64,000 nucleotides of DNA from Seonamhaeicola aphaedonensis (GTDB lineage: Bacteria; Bacteroidota; Bacteroidia; Flavobacteriales; Flavobacteriaceae): positions 248,001 to 312,000 of the forward strand of contig NZ_QRDX01000003.1 of assembly GCF_003386195.1 (NCBI RefSeq), in the 5' to 3' direction. The notes under the pieces were generated by a model. It made no database searches. It worked only from the letters and a program-made list of their open reading frames with translations, and was not told the DNA's origin. The position numbers and the translations under genes were made by a program. Of the stretch, positions 9,206 to 17,307 are shown piece by piece. Each line of letters starts with the position of its first letter. Position 1 is the stretch's first letter.

Positions 9206-10279
9206 CTATTTTTTATCAGCCTTAAGGGTTTCGTAAATATTTCTTAGGTCCTTTTTAAATGGCAAATGGTCTGCACGCCCTTTCTTAAAAATATCATTGC
9301 TATTACCTTGTCCTTTTCTCAATGTTTTCTGCTCTTCGTATGGTAAAGCATTTATTTCCTGGCAAGTGGTTGAGCAGCAATTATCCATCTCCTTTTTACA
9401 ATCATCACATTGAATGAATAATAAGTGACAAGCATCATTGGCACAATTGGTATGTATATCGGCTGGTTTTCCACATTGATGACATTGTGCAATAACATCA
9501 TCGCTTATCTTTTCGGCACGTCGCTCATCAAACACAAAGTTTTTACCTATGAATTTATTTTCCAACTCTTGTTCCTTGACCTGACGCGTGTATTCTATAA
9601 TCCCACCTTCTAACTGAAATACATTTTTAAAACCTTTATGTTTAAAATAGGCACTGGCTTTTTCGCACCGAATGCCTCCTGTACAATACATGACTAGGTT
9701 TTTATCTTCCTTGTGTTCCTTTAAATCTTCTTCAATGATATCTAAAGATTCCCTAAATGTGTCAACATCAGGTGTTACAGCGTTTTTAAAATGCCCAATC
9801 TCACTTTCGTAGTGATTACGCATGTCAACAAGAACGGTTTTTTCATCCTCGATTAACATATTGAATTTTTCAGCTCCTACATGAACACCTTTGTCAGTAA
9901 CATCAAAGGTATCATCATTTAAACCATCGGCTACAATTTTATTGCGAACCTTAACCTTCAATTTTAAAAAAGACATGTTGTCCTGCTCAATGGCAATATT
10001 TAGTCTAATGTCTTTTAAGAAGTCAATAGTATCTATATGTTCTTTGAATTCATTGAACCTATCTGCTGGTAGTGATAATTGCCCATTAATACCTTCGGAG
10101 GCAACATAAATTCTGCCCAAAACATCTAACCTATCCCAAGCTACAAAAAGTTGGTCACGAAATTCTTTTGGATTGCTAATCTTGGCGTATTGATAGAAAG
10201 AAAGCGTTAAGCGGTCCTTTCCCGCTTGCTCAATTAACGCTGCTCTTTCTTTTGCACTTAATTTATTGTACAGTTGCAT
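9206..10279 (-). CDS. trhO: tRNA uridine(34) hydroxylase TrhO (rhodanese family)
   Basis: TrhO (YceA) performs O2-dependent hydroxylation of U34 in tRNAs, in parallel with TrhP. An acylphosphatase-like N-terminal domain (about 1-125) precedes a rhodanese domain with the active-site loop CTGGIRCEKA: catalytic Cys199 and Cys205. The C-terminal part, roughly 265-305, is rich in paired Cys and His (CHQCG, CDDCKKE, CCSTTC) and probably binds zinc. The start codon follows a good promoter by about 40 bp. It is the first gene of the trhO-trhP-ferredoxin operon. Confidence 0.92.
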   Translation of the reverse strand: MQLYNKLSAKERAALIEQAGKDRLTLSFYQYAKISNPKEFRDQLFVAWDRLDVLGRIYVASEGINGQLSLPADRFNEFKEHIDTIDFLKDIRLNIAIEQDNMSFLKLKVKVRNKIVADGLNDDTFDVTDKGVHVGAEKFNMLIEDEKTVLVDMRNHYESEIGHFKNAVTPDVDTFRESLDIIEEDLKEHKEDKNLVMYCTGGIRCEKASAYFKHKGFKNVFQLEGGIIEYTRQVKEQELENKFIGKNFVFDERRAEKISDDVIAQCHQCGKPADIHTNCANDACHLLFIQCDDCKKEMDNCCSTTCQEINALPYEEQKTLRKGQGNSNDIFKKGRADHLPFKKDLRNIYETLKADKK

Positions 10280-10319
10280 GCTATACTAATTTTATAAGTT
10301 TAAGAAATATTTCAGGTTG

Positions 10320-10347
10320 CAAAAGTACATTTTTTACTCTGAACCAA
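10320..10347 (-). promoter_or_regulatory. Promoter of the trhO-trhP-ferredoxin operon
   Basis: On the reverse strand TTG (10345-10347) is separated by 17 nt from TACTTTTG (10320-10327), an exact match to the Bacteroidota -33/-7 consensus. It predicts a leader of about 35 nt before trhO. Confidence 0.75.
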
Positions 10348-10362
10348 CTATTTATGCAATAA

Positions 10363-10392
10363 AAAAGCACTTTAGGGGCCTAAAGTGCTTTT
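10363..10392. terminator. Terminator-like palindrome between divergent trhO and recA
   Basis: AAAAGCACTTTAGG and CCTAAAGTGCTTTT form a perfect 14-bp inverted repeat around GG. It has an A-run on one side and a T-run on the other, as in a bidirectional intrinsic terminator. It lies upstream of both divergent genes, just behind the trhO -33 box, so it terminates neither known gene. Confidence 0.7.
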
Positions 10393-10501
10393 CAGTCAGA
10401 ATTGAGTTAGTTTTAGTTTTACCAAGCAGGTATATTTCACAGCAAAGTTTTTCCCACTTTAATAGTAGATGCATATTGTTGAAAAAGGTTGCGTGATAAA
10501 A

Positions 10502-10532
10502 TTGTATTGTGAAAAAAGTTGTCTTATTTTAG
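10502..10532 (+). promoter_or_regulatory. Likely recA promoter
   Basis: TTG (10502-10504), 20 nt, then TATTTTAG (10525-10532), one mismatch from TAnnTTTG, 28 bp before the recA ATG. No LexA-like box was recognised. Confidence 0.45.
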
Positions 10533-10559
10533 CAAGCATAACTTCAGAAAAAAAGATAT

Positions 10560-11558
10560 ATGAGTAAAGAACAAGAAGCTAAATTAAAAGCGTTAAAACT
10601 TACACTAGATAAACTAGATAAAGCCTACGGAAAAGGCACTGTAATGAAAATGAGTGATGCTGCTATTGAAGATATTGATGCTATTTCATCAGGCTCGTTA
10701 GGTTTAGATATTGCTTTAGGTGTTGGTGGATATCCTAGAGGCAGGGTCATTGAAATTTACGGTCCAGAATCTTCGGGTAAAACCACATTAACTTTACACG
10801 CTATAGCTGAAGCACAAAAGTCTGGTGGTATTGCTGCTTTTATTGATGCTGAACACGCATTTGATAGATTTTATGCCAAAAAATTAGGCGTTGATATTGA
10901 TAACCTAATCATATCACAACCGGATAACGGAGAACAAGCTTTAGAAATTGCAGACAATTTGATTCGCTCTGGCGCTATTGATATTGTTGTTGTAGATTCG
11001 GTTGCTGCTTTAACACCTAAGAGTGAGATTGAAGGTGAAATGGGCGATTCTAAAATGGGACTTCATGCGCGTTTAATGTCTCAAGCCTTAAGAAAATTAA
11101 CAGCTTCTATTAGCAAAACCCATTGTACCGTGATTTTTATTAACCAATTGCGTGAAAAAATTGGTGTTATGTTTGGTAACCCAGAAACTACAACGGGTGG
11201 TAATGCTCTTAAATTTTATGCTTCGGTAAGATTAGATATCAGGCGTTCTACACAAATCAAAGACACTAATGGTGAAGTATCTGGTAATAAAACTAGAGTT
11301 AAAGTAGTAAAAAATAAAGTAGCTCCACCTTTTAAAACGGCAGAGTTTGATATTATGTATGGTGAAGGTGTATCTAAAGTAGGTGAAATTTTAGATATTG
11401 CCGTAGATAACGAAATTATTAAAAAGAGTGGTTCTTGGTTTAGTTATCAAGACACCAAACTAGGGCAGGGTAGAGACGCTGTAAAAGCTCTCATAAAAGA
11501 CAATCCAGAACTTATGGATGAACTTGAAGCCAAGGTCAGAGAAATTGTAACCTCATAA
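10560..11558 (+). CDS. recA: Recombinase RecA
   Basis: RecA forms filaments on single-stranded DNA, drives homologous strand exchange and, where present, triggers LexA cleavage. The 332-aa protein is colinear with the family. Walker [10 protein letters not shown] is at 68-76, followed by the catalytic region IDAEHAF, Walker [23 protein letters not shown], and the L2 loop segment [22 protein letters not shown]. The C-terminus is short, without the long acidic tail of E. coli RecA. It is monocistronic, with its own promoter and a strong terminator directly downstream. Confidence 0.98.
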   Translation: MSKEQEAKLKALKLTLDKLDKAYGKGTVMKMSDAAIEDIDAISSGSLGLDIALGVGGYPRGRVIEIYGPESSGKTTLTLHAIAEAQKSGGIAAFIDAEHAFDRFYAKKLGVDIDNLIISQPDNGEQALEIADNLIRSGAIDIVVVDSVAALTPKSEIEGEMGDSKMGLHARLMSQALRKLTASISKTHCTVIFINQLREKIGVMFGNPETTTGGNALKFYASVRLDIRRSTQIKDTNGEVSGNKTRVKVVKNKVAPPFKTAEFDIMYGEGVSKVGEILDIAVDNEIIKKSGSWFSYQDTKLGQGRDAVKALIKDNPELMDELEAKVREIVTS

Positions 11559-11563
11559 TTATT

Positions 11564-11600
11564 AAAAAGATCCCGAAATTATCGGGATTTTTTATTTTTT
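11564..11600 (+). terminator. recA terminator
   Basis: ATCCCGA and TCGGGAT form a hairpin with loop AATTA, followed by TTTTT and a T-rich tail, 12 bp after the recA stop codon. An A-run before the stem makes it partly bidirectional. Confidence 0.85.
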
Positions 11601-11669
11601 ATACGCAACCTTTCGAATTATATAACATCTACAGGTTATAAACATGTATTTAACCCTAAAAAAACTGCT

Positions 11670-12080
11670 ATGAAAAGAGTTATTATGCTATGTTTAACAC
11701 TGTTGCTTTTTACAGCTTGTAGTGTTAACGATGATGATGTAAATTATAGTTTTGAGATTTTACCTGTTGAGAGTGTAGATATACCCTCAGAATTTGTGTT
11801 AGGAGAAGTTTATCCGATTACTATTTCTTATTTTAGACCCTCAACATGTTATGCTTTCAATGATTTTTATTATCAAAAGGAACTTAATGAGCGTACAGTG
11901 GCACCCGTCAACTATGTGTTTGATAGAAATGATTGTAAAAACCTAAATGATGAATTAGTAGAAGCTACTTTTAATTTTATAGTAACCAGTAATGGTTCTT
12001 ATCTCTTTAAATTTTGGCAGGGTGAAGACAGTAATGGTGAAAGCATATTCTTGACGGTAGAAGTACCAGTAGTTGAGTAA
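11670..12080 (+). CDS. Small putative lipoprotein, unknown function
   Basis: A 136-aa exported protein with a lipoprotein signal peptide: hydrophobic LCLTLLLFTAC with the lipid-acceptor Cys at 17, then an acidic SVNDDD stretch. The acidic residues after Cys could matter for sorting in Bacteroidota. The mature part is beta-rich with two cysteines (near residues 70 and 90) that could form a disulfide, and ends in a stretch resembling an Ig-like strand (FLTVEVPVV). No family is recognised. It stands 32 bp before the ECF sigma gene on the same strand, so it may be co-transcribed and part of that regulatory unit. Confidence 0.75.
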   Translation: MKRVIMLCLTLLLFTACSVNDDDVNYSFEILPVESVDIPSEFVLGEVYPITISYFRPSTCYAFNDFYYQKELNERTVAPVNYVFDRNDCKNLNDELVEATFNFIVTSNGSYLFKFWQGEDSNGESIFLTVEVPVVE

Positions 12081-12112
12081 AAAGTAAGTAACTAATTAAT
12101 ACATGTTTAAGT

Positions 12113-12655
12113 TTGAGTTTAAATCAACTCATAGAAAATTGTAAGCTTAATGATACCAAAGCTCAAGGAGAATTGTATAAACTTTTTTCAAGTAAACTAT
12201 TCTCTATCTGCTTAAAGTATTCGCGTAATTATGCTGAAGCGGAAGATAATTTACAAGATGCATTTCTTACAATTTTCAATAAAATAGAACAGTTTAAACA
12301 TAAAGGTTCTTTTGAAGGGTGGTTAAAACGCATAACCATCAACACGGTTTTGCAACGTTATAGGAACGAAAAAGTATTTGATATTGTCAACGAAAAAAAT
12401 GTTGAAGACACACAAGTAGAAGTTGACGAAGATTCTTTTTCAATAGATTTTCTTTTAAAAATCATTCAAGAGTTACCAGATAGGTACCGATTGGTTTTTA
12501 ACCTATATGTATTGGATGGTTATTCGCATAAAGATATAGCAGACATGCTAAATATTAATACAGGAACCTCAAAATCTAATTTAGCAAGGGCAAGACAGAT
12601 TTTGAAACAGAATATTAAAGATTATAAATTATCCCAAAGTTTACAGTCATTATAA
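12113..12655 (+). CDS. ECF RNA polymerase sigma factor
   Basis: An extracytoplasmic-function sigma factor of 180 aa that redirects RNA polymerase to a dedicated regulon. Region 2 spans roughly 22-90 (YAEAEDNLQDAFLTIFNKIEQF, then FEGWLKRITINTVLQRYR). Region 4 is at about 116-165 with LPDRYRLVFNLYVLDGYS and a helix-turn-helix KDIADMLNINTGTSKSNLARA. The start is a TTG at 12113: no in-frame ATG fits, and the nearby ATG at 12103 is in another frame and soon hits a stop. The stop codon abuts the ATG of the next gene (TAAATG), which is likely its regulator. Confidence 0.92.
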   Translation: MSLNQLIENCKLNDTKAQGELYKLFSSKLFSICLKYSRNYAEAEDNLQDAFLTIFNKIEQFKHKGSFEGWLKRITINTVLQRYRNEKVFDIVNEKNVEDTQVEVDEDSFSIDFLLKIIQELPDRYRLVFNLYVLDGYSHKDIADMLNINTGTSKSNLARARQILKQNIKDYKLSQSLQSL

Positions 12656-14176
12656 ATGGGTGAAAAAAAACATATTGATAGGTTATTTCAAGAAGGCTTA
12701 AAAGATTTTGAAGCCTCTCCGAGCAGAGCTGTTTGGAAAAATATTGAAGCTAACCTTAACAAGAAAAAGAAAAGGCGAGTTATTCCAATCTGGTGGCGTT
12801 ATGCAGGTGTAGCCGCATTGCTCTTACTTCTGTTAACTATTGCTGGTATTTTTAAAGGCGACTCTAATACCATTATTCCTGCCAAAATAGTAACTGAAGA
12901 TATAATAAACACTACCAATACAAACACCAAGACTCCAGATAGTTTTGATAATAATAATACGGTTATCGTAAATTCTGGTGAAGGTGAACAAGTGATTTCA
13001 GAAAGTAACTTTAAAAACACAGAACCTCCTTTAAATAATGTTGTTTCGCAAAGCGAAACAACTATCGCAGGAACTGCGGCTTCTAAGAATGTAAATGAAA
13101 GTATAATAGTTAACAAGTTGAAAGGCAATCTTAATAAAGAGCAAAACACACTTGTTACCGTTAAAAATAAAACAGAAACGGGTATTTCAAATAACTTAAC
13201 CAATAACAATGCAGTGGCTTTAGCACAGTCTGAAGACAATAGCAAAAAACTTATTCAAAACAAAGCGGCTGAAACCAACTCTGTTTTAAATAATAATTTG
13301 GTTGTACAAAATGAAAATGACCCAAATGAAAATAAAAGCGAAGCTATAGCCGAAAACAAAAAAGAGGATATAGAAACGCATCTAACCATTGAAGAGGCTT
13401 TAGAGGAAAGCCGAGAACTTTTAGAAGATACTAAAAAAACAAACAGATGGGCCGTTGTACCTAATGCAGCGCCTGTTTATTTTAACACTTTAGGAGAAGG
13501 ATCCTCAATAGATCAACAATTTAACGGTAATCCAAAAAGTGGGGATGTAAATATGAGCTATGGAATTACAGCCAGCTATGCACTCAACGATAAAATTAGT
13601 ATTCGTTCAGGAATTAACAAGGTTAATTTGGGATACAACACTAATAATGTGGTAGTTTTTCAAACTACTGGTTTAAGTAGTTCTGTTAATAATTCTCTAC
13701 AAAACATTAGCACTAAAAGCAACTCTAATCAATTTGCTACATCAGAAAACATATCTTTTGTTAGTGGTGAGAGTTTAAACAAAAGTTCTGTTCCAGAATC
13801 TTTTGCTTTAACTAACAGTTCTATTAATCAATCATTTGGGTTCATAGAAGTTCCTTTAGAAATTCAATACGCCTTATCTAATAATAAATTTGGGGTTAAT
13901 GTTATTGGTGGGTTTAGTTCTTTCTTTTTAAACAGTAATGAAATATTTTCTGAAGCTGAAAATGGCTCCAGAACTTTTTTAGGAGAAGCCACTAACCTAA
14001 ATAAAATTAGTTATAGTGCTAATTTTGGTTTTGGATTCCGTTATAAGTTTTCAGAAAAAATAGATTTGAATTTAGAACCCATGTTTAAATATCAAATTAA
14101 TACATTTAACAATACTTCCGGAAATTTTACACCTATTATTATCGGGGTTTATACCGGATTTGCTATTAAATTCTAG
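12656..14176 (+). CDS. Anti-sigma-like membrane protein with C-terminal outer-membrane beta-barrel-like domain
   Basis: A 506-aa protein encoded directly after the ECF sigma gene. The cytoplasmic N-terminus (1-44), with a HIDRLFQEGLKDFEASPS segment, resembles Bacteroidota anti-sigma or sigma-partner proteins. A single membrane helix lies at about 45-66. A long Asn/Thr/Glu-rich linker (70-265) follows. The last 220 residues alternate polar and aromatic residues (YGITASYALNDKISIRSGI; FGFGFRYKFSEKIDLNLEPM) like PorT/OmpW-type barrels. Function is inferred from gene order: it probably holds or modulates the sigma factor. How one chain could use both membranes is unclear. Confidence 0.75.
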   Translation: MGEKKHIDRLFQEGLKDFEASPSRAVWKNIEANLNKKKKRRVIPIWWRYAGVAALLLLLLTIAGIFKGDSNTIIPAKIVTEDIINTTNTNTKTPDSFDNNNTVIVNSGEGEQVISESNFKNTEPPLNNVVSQSETTIAGTAASKNVNESIIVNKLKGNLNKEQNTLVTVKNKTETGISNNLTNNNAVALAQSEDNSKKLIQNKAAETNSVLNNNLVVQNENDPNENKSEAIAENKKEDIETHLTIEEALEESRELLEDTKKTNRWAVVPNAAPVYFNTLGEGSSIDQQFNGNPKSGDVNMSYGITASYALNDKISIRSGINKVNLGYNTNNVVVFQTTGLSSSVNNSLQNISTKSNSNQFATSENISFVSGESLNKSSVPESFALTNSSINQSFGFIEVPLEIQYALSNNKFGVNVIGGFSSFFLNSNEIFSEAENGSRTFLGEATNLNKISYSANFGFGFRYKFSEKIDLNLEPMFKYQINTFNNTSGNFTPIIIGVYTGFAIKF

Positions 14177-14193
14177 GTTTTTGGTTAGATCTG

Positions 14194-14228
14194 GATAATG
14201 GTTTTCATTAAGCTCGGAAACCATTATC
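14194..14228. repeat. Inverted repeat, 11-bp stem
   Basis: GATAATGGTTT (14194-14204) and AAACCATTATC (14218-14228) flank a 13-nt loop just after the stop of the anti-sigma-like gene. It stacks directly against the following terminator hairpin. Confidence 0.7.
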
Positions 14229-14260
14229 AAAAAAACTGCTCTGGTAAAGAGCAGTTTTTT
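14229..14260. terminator. Bidirectional terminator between convergent genes
   Basis: CTGCTCT and AGAGCAG form a hairpin with loop GGTAA, flanked by A-run and T-run that extend the stem. It serves the forward sigma/anti-sigma operon and the reverse plsC gene, whose stop codon it touches. Confidence 0.85.
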
Positions 14261-14996
14261 ATTTGTTAAATGTTATCAATTGTTTATAAATTATTTCCCT
14301 AGCCTTTTCATTCAAACGTTTAGTGTCTTCAATTCTTAAACCTTCAGTTAAAAGGAACTTGTGAATTTTAACACGTAAAATTCCAGGGCCTCCACTAAAT
14401 AATGTATAAGAAAAACGTTTTTTATTATCGGCAAAAGTAATTGGCACTATAGGTATTTGATGATTAATAGCCAACCTGAAAGCACCATCTTTAAACTCAT
14501 CTAAATCTAAATGTTCCTCTGGAACGCCCCCTTCAGGAAAAATACAAATACTCAAACCAGATTGTAATCTTTTTTGAGCTCTTATAAAAACGGCTTGCCT
14601 GCTTTTGGCAGAACTTCTATCTACCAAAATACAAGTGCGTTTGTAGAAAAAACCAAATAACGGAATTTTAGCCAATTCTTTCTTACCAACAAAAACAAAT
14701 GGATTTTTTATAGATACTAGCATGAGCATGATATCTATCATTGATGTATGATTGGCAATAAACATGTAGCTATTACCCTTTTCAGGGGATTGTTCCTTTA
14801 GAAAAACACATCTAAATCCCATCCCACTTAAAATAAATTTGGCCCAAAACCTAGCTAGTTTAAAAAAGAAAGGATACCATGATTCTCGAGAAATAGATAC
14901 CAAAAGTACCGGGAACAAAACAATAATGGGAATAGTTACAAGAACATAAAACCAAATACGATATAAAACCCAGAAAGAATATTTAAATAATTTCAT
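14259..14996 (-). CDS. plsC: 1-acyl-sn-glycerol-3-phosphate acyltransferase (PlsC family)
   Basis: A membrane acyltransferase of phospholipid synthesis converting lysophosphatidate to phosphatidate, or acting on a related lysolipid. A hydrophobic N-terminal membrane segment covers about 5-35. The catalytic NHTSMID (HX4D) lies near residue 83 and the glycerophosphate-binding FPEGG near 155. I start at the ATG at 14996 (245 aa); a TTG three codons upstream lies inside a -7-like promoter box (CAAAAATA at 15003-15010 on the forward strand) and is unlikely to be translated. It is divergent from trpS. Confidence 0.9.
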   Translation of the reverse strand: MKLFKYSFWVLYRIWFYVLVTIPIIVLFPVLLVSISRESWYPFFFKLARFWAKFILSGMGFRCVFLKEQSPEKGNSYMFIANHTSMIDIMLMLVSIKNPFVFVGKKELAKIPLFGFFYKRTCILVDRSSAKSRQAVFIRAQKRLQSGLSICIFPEGGVPEEHLDLDEFKDGAFRLAINHQIPIVPITFADNKKRFSYTLFSGGPGILRVKIHKFLLTEGLRIEDTKRLNEKAREIIYKQLITFNK

Positions 14997-15002
14997 TAAT
15001 AC

Positions 15003-15010
15003 CAAAAATA
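15003..15010 (-). promoter_or_regulatory. -7 box of plsC
   Basis: TATTTTTG on the reverse strand matches TAnnTTTG. It lies 7-14 bp before the chosen plsC ATG, predicting a very short or absent leader. The nearest upstream TTG is 15 nt away, a little closer than usual. Confidence 0.4.
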
Positions 15011-15020
15011 AACAATTGTA

Positions 15021-15051
15021 TTGAGCAATTCTATTAAAAAAATTACCTTTG
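15021..15051 (+). promoter_or_regulatory. trpS promoter
   Basis: TTG (15021-15023), 20 nt, then TACCTTTG (15044-15051), an exact -7 match, 20 bp before the trpS ATG. It interleaves with the divergent plsC promoter in a 75-bp region. Confidence 0.75.
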
Positions 15052-15071
15052 TCGCTTCATAAAGGCATACT

Positions 15072-16040
15072 ATGGCAAGAATACTAACGGGAATACAAAG
15101 TACAGGCACCCCACATTTAGGAAACATTTTAGGCGCTATTATTCCAGCCATAAAAATGGCTGAAAAACCTGAGAATGATTCCTATTTATTTATTGCAAAC
15201 CTACATTCCTTAACGCAGATTAAGGACGCAGACACATTAAGGGAAAACACTTATTCTACCGCTGCTGTTTGGTTAGCTTTTGGTTTAGATATTGAAAAAA
15301 GTGTATTTTACAGACAGAGTGATGTGCCACAAGTTACTGAATTGACGTGGTATTTAAATTGTTTCTTCCCCTATCAAAGATTAACTCTTGCACATAGTTT
15401 TAAGGATAAAGCTGATAGACTGGAGGATGTTAATTCTGGCTTGTTTACATACCCTATGCTTATGGCTGCCGATATTTTAATGTATGATGCTGAGATTATT
15501 CCTGTGGGAAAAGACCAAGAACAACATATTGAAATGACACGTGATGTAGCCTCTCGTTTTCACTCTAAAGTTGGAGAAACCTTTGTATTGCCTAAAGCAG
15601 AGATTCAAAAAGAAACTATGCTTATTCCTGGTACCGATGGTGAGAAGATGAGCAAGAGCAAAGGAAACATCATTAACATATTTTTGCCAGATAAGAAACT
15701 GCGCAAACAAATCATGTCTATTAAAACAGATAGCACCCCACTTGAAGATCCAAAAAACTGGAAAACTTGTAATTGTTTCGCAATTTACAGTTTACTTGCC
15801 ACAGATGAACAAAAGGAAATCATGAAAGCCAACTATGAAAAAGGAAATTATGGCTACGGTCATGCAAAACAAGCTTTGTTTGAGTTAATTATTGAAAGGT
15901 TTGCTGTAGAACGCGAAAAATATAATTACTATATGAACAATCTTGCTGAACTTGACAAAGCACTCTTAATAGGTGCAGAAAAAGCTAAATTAGTTGCCAA
16001 TAATGTTTTAGATAGGGTTAGGAAAAAAATTGGGTATTAA
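15072..16040 (+). CDS. trpS: Tryptophanyl-tRNA synthetase
   Basis: A class I aminoacyl-tRNA synthetase that charges tRNA-Trp in the cytoplasm. The 322-aa length is normal. The HIGH-type motif is TGTPHLGN at 11-18, and the KMSKS loop is EKMSKSKGN near 191-199. AMIDQ-type recognition is replaced by the bacterial GKDQEQHIEMTRD segment that contacts tryptophan and ATP. It has its own promoter. Its last 4 bp overlap the convergent dprA stop. Confidence 0.97.
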   Translation: MARILTGIQSTGTPHLGNILGAIIPAIKMAEKPENDSYLFIANLHSLTQIKDADTLRENTYSTAAVWLAFGLDIEKSVFYRQSDVPQVTELTWYLNCFFPYQRLTLAHSFKDKADRLEDVNSGLFTYPMLMAADILMYDAEIIPVGKDQEQHIEMTRDVASRFHSKVGETFVLPKAEIQKETMLIPGTDGEKMSKSKGNIINIFLPDKKLRKQIMSIKTDSTPLEDPKNWKTCNCFAIYSLLATDEQKEIMKANYEKGNYGYGHAKQALFELIIERFAVEREKYNYYMNNLAELDKALLIGAEKAKLVANNVLDRVRKKIGY

Positions 16041-17140
16041 ACAAGCTCGAACAATTTACCAGGAAGTGGCCGGATAACGCCTTTTAACTCCATATTTAAA
16101 AGAGCACTAGACACCTTGAAAATTGGCATATTACAAGTAATAGCAATAGTATCCAATTGCTGTTTATTGTTTTCTTTTAAATACTCATATATCTTTTTTT
16201 CTTCTGTATTTAATTCCACAAACAATTGCTTTTGAACTACTGGTTTACTTGCCTTTTCTAATTCCCAATTTAAGATATAAGGTACATCCAATGGATTAGA
16301 AAGCATCATGGCCTTTTGATGTTTAATTAAATTATTACAGCCTAAACTTAACGAATCTGTTACCCTACCTGGAACTGCAAAAACATCTCTATCGTATGAA
16401 TTGGCAATATCTGCAGTTACCAAACTACCTCCTTTTTCGGCAGATTCTATGACAATTGTTGCTTCACTTAAACCAGCAATAATTCTATTTCTTTTTAAAA
16501 AATTGTTTCGATCAAAAACATCTGTACTCCAAAAATCTGAAAAAAAACCTCCATGCTTTTCAACATCAACCATGTATTTTTTGTGAACCTTAGGATAAAT
16601 TTGATTCAACCCATGAGCTAAACAACCAATAGTTTGCAAATTATATTTCAACGCTGCTTTATGGGCTGTGATATCTGTTCCGTAAGCAAATCCAGAAACT
16701 ACTACTGGATTATAAGGAGCGAGCTGTTCTATCAAATTTTCACAAAACGCCATACCATTTGTTGTTATTTTTCTTGTTCCTACAATACTGATAACTCTTT
16801 GGTTTTTTAAATTGATATTACCTGTTTGAAATAGTAGAATTGGACCATCTATACAATGCTTTAATCGTTCTGGGTAGTTATCATCTGTAAAATATGAAAC
16901 CTTAACTTCATTTTTGTTTATAAAAACAATTTCCTCCTCTGCGGCCTTTAAATGTTCAATGTTATGAATGTCTGCTAAAGTGGCTTGTCCAATCCCATCA
17001 ATTTTAGCAAGATTTTGCTTTTTCTCTTTTAAAACGGCTTCAGCAGACCCACAAAAAGCAATGAGCCTTTTTGCAGTAATATCTCCTATATTAGATACGT
17101 GCTGTAGTGCCAAGGTATATAGCAAATCGTTTTCGGTCAT
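16037..17140 (-). CDS. dprA: DNA-processing protein DprA
   Basis: DprA binds incoming single-stranded DNA during natural transformation and loads RecA on it. An N-terminal helix-hairpin-helix part (IGDITAKRLIAFCGS and IDGIGQATLADIHNI) precedes the Rossmann-like core: IVGTRKITTNGMAFCENLI near 120, SGFAYGTDITAHKAAL, and EKGGSLVTADIANSYDRDVFAVPG. A C-terminal winged-helix-like segment (EKKIYEYLKENNKQQLDTIAI) ends the 367-aa protein. This is the full three-part DprA layout. Other competence genes are not in the window. Confidence 0.95.
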   Translation of the reverse strand: MTENDLLYTLALQHVSNIGDITAKRLIAFCGSAEAVLKEKKQNLAKIDGIGQATLADIHNIEHLKAAEEEIVFINKNEVKVSYFTDDNYPERLKHCIDGPILLFQTGNINLKNQRVISIVGTRKITTNGMAFCENLIEQLAPYNPVVVSGFAYGTDITAHKAALKYNLQTIGCLAHGLNQIYPKVHKKYMVDVEKHGGFFSDFWSTDVFDRNNFLKRNRIIAGLSEATIVIESAEKGGSLVTADIANSYDRDVFAVPGRVTDSLSLGCNNLIKHQKAMMLSNPLDVPYILNWELEKASKPVVQKQLFVELNTEEKKIYEYLKENNKQQLDTIAITCNMPIFKVSSALLNMELKGVIRPLPGKLFELV

Positions 17141-17294
17141 TATTTACAATTCAAATTTAGTGAACCTACAAGAAACACATTTTTAACCAATAATCACCAA
17201 TAAATTTAACTCAAAACCTTTTTGTTACTTGATAAGATATGATTGTTTGTTAATAAATAGTTATCTACAGATTTTCATTAGAAACATATTTTTT

Positions 17295-17302
17295 TAACTT
17301 TG
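17295..17302 (+). promoter_or_regulatory. -7 box just before the HU/SPOR gene
   Basis: TAACTTTG matches TAnnTTTG and ends 5 bp before the ATG at 17308, so transcription would begin at or next to the start codon. No TTG is seen at the -33 position. Confidence 0.4.
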
Positions 17303-17307
17303 TTTTC

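Noticed and set aside
12799-13245. 148-codon reverse frame inside the anti-sigma-like gene
   Set aside because: The Asn/Thr-rich linker has few stops in the opposite frame; it has no promoter and no sensible protein features, and the forward gene is well supported.
17255-17280. DnaA-box-like TTATCTACA near dprA, hinting at an origin
   Set aside because: A single copy with one mismatch, no cluster and no dnaA/dnaN nearby.
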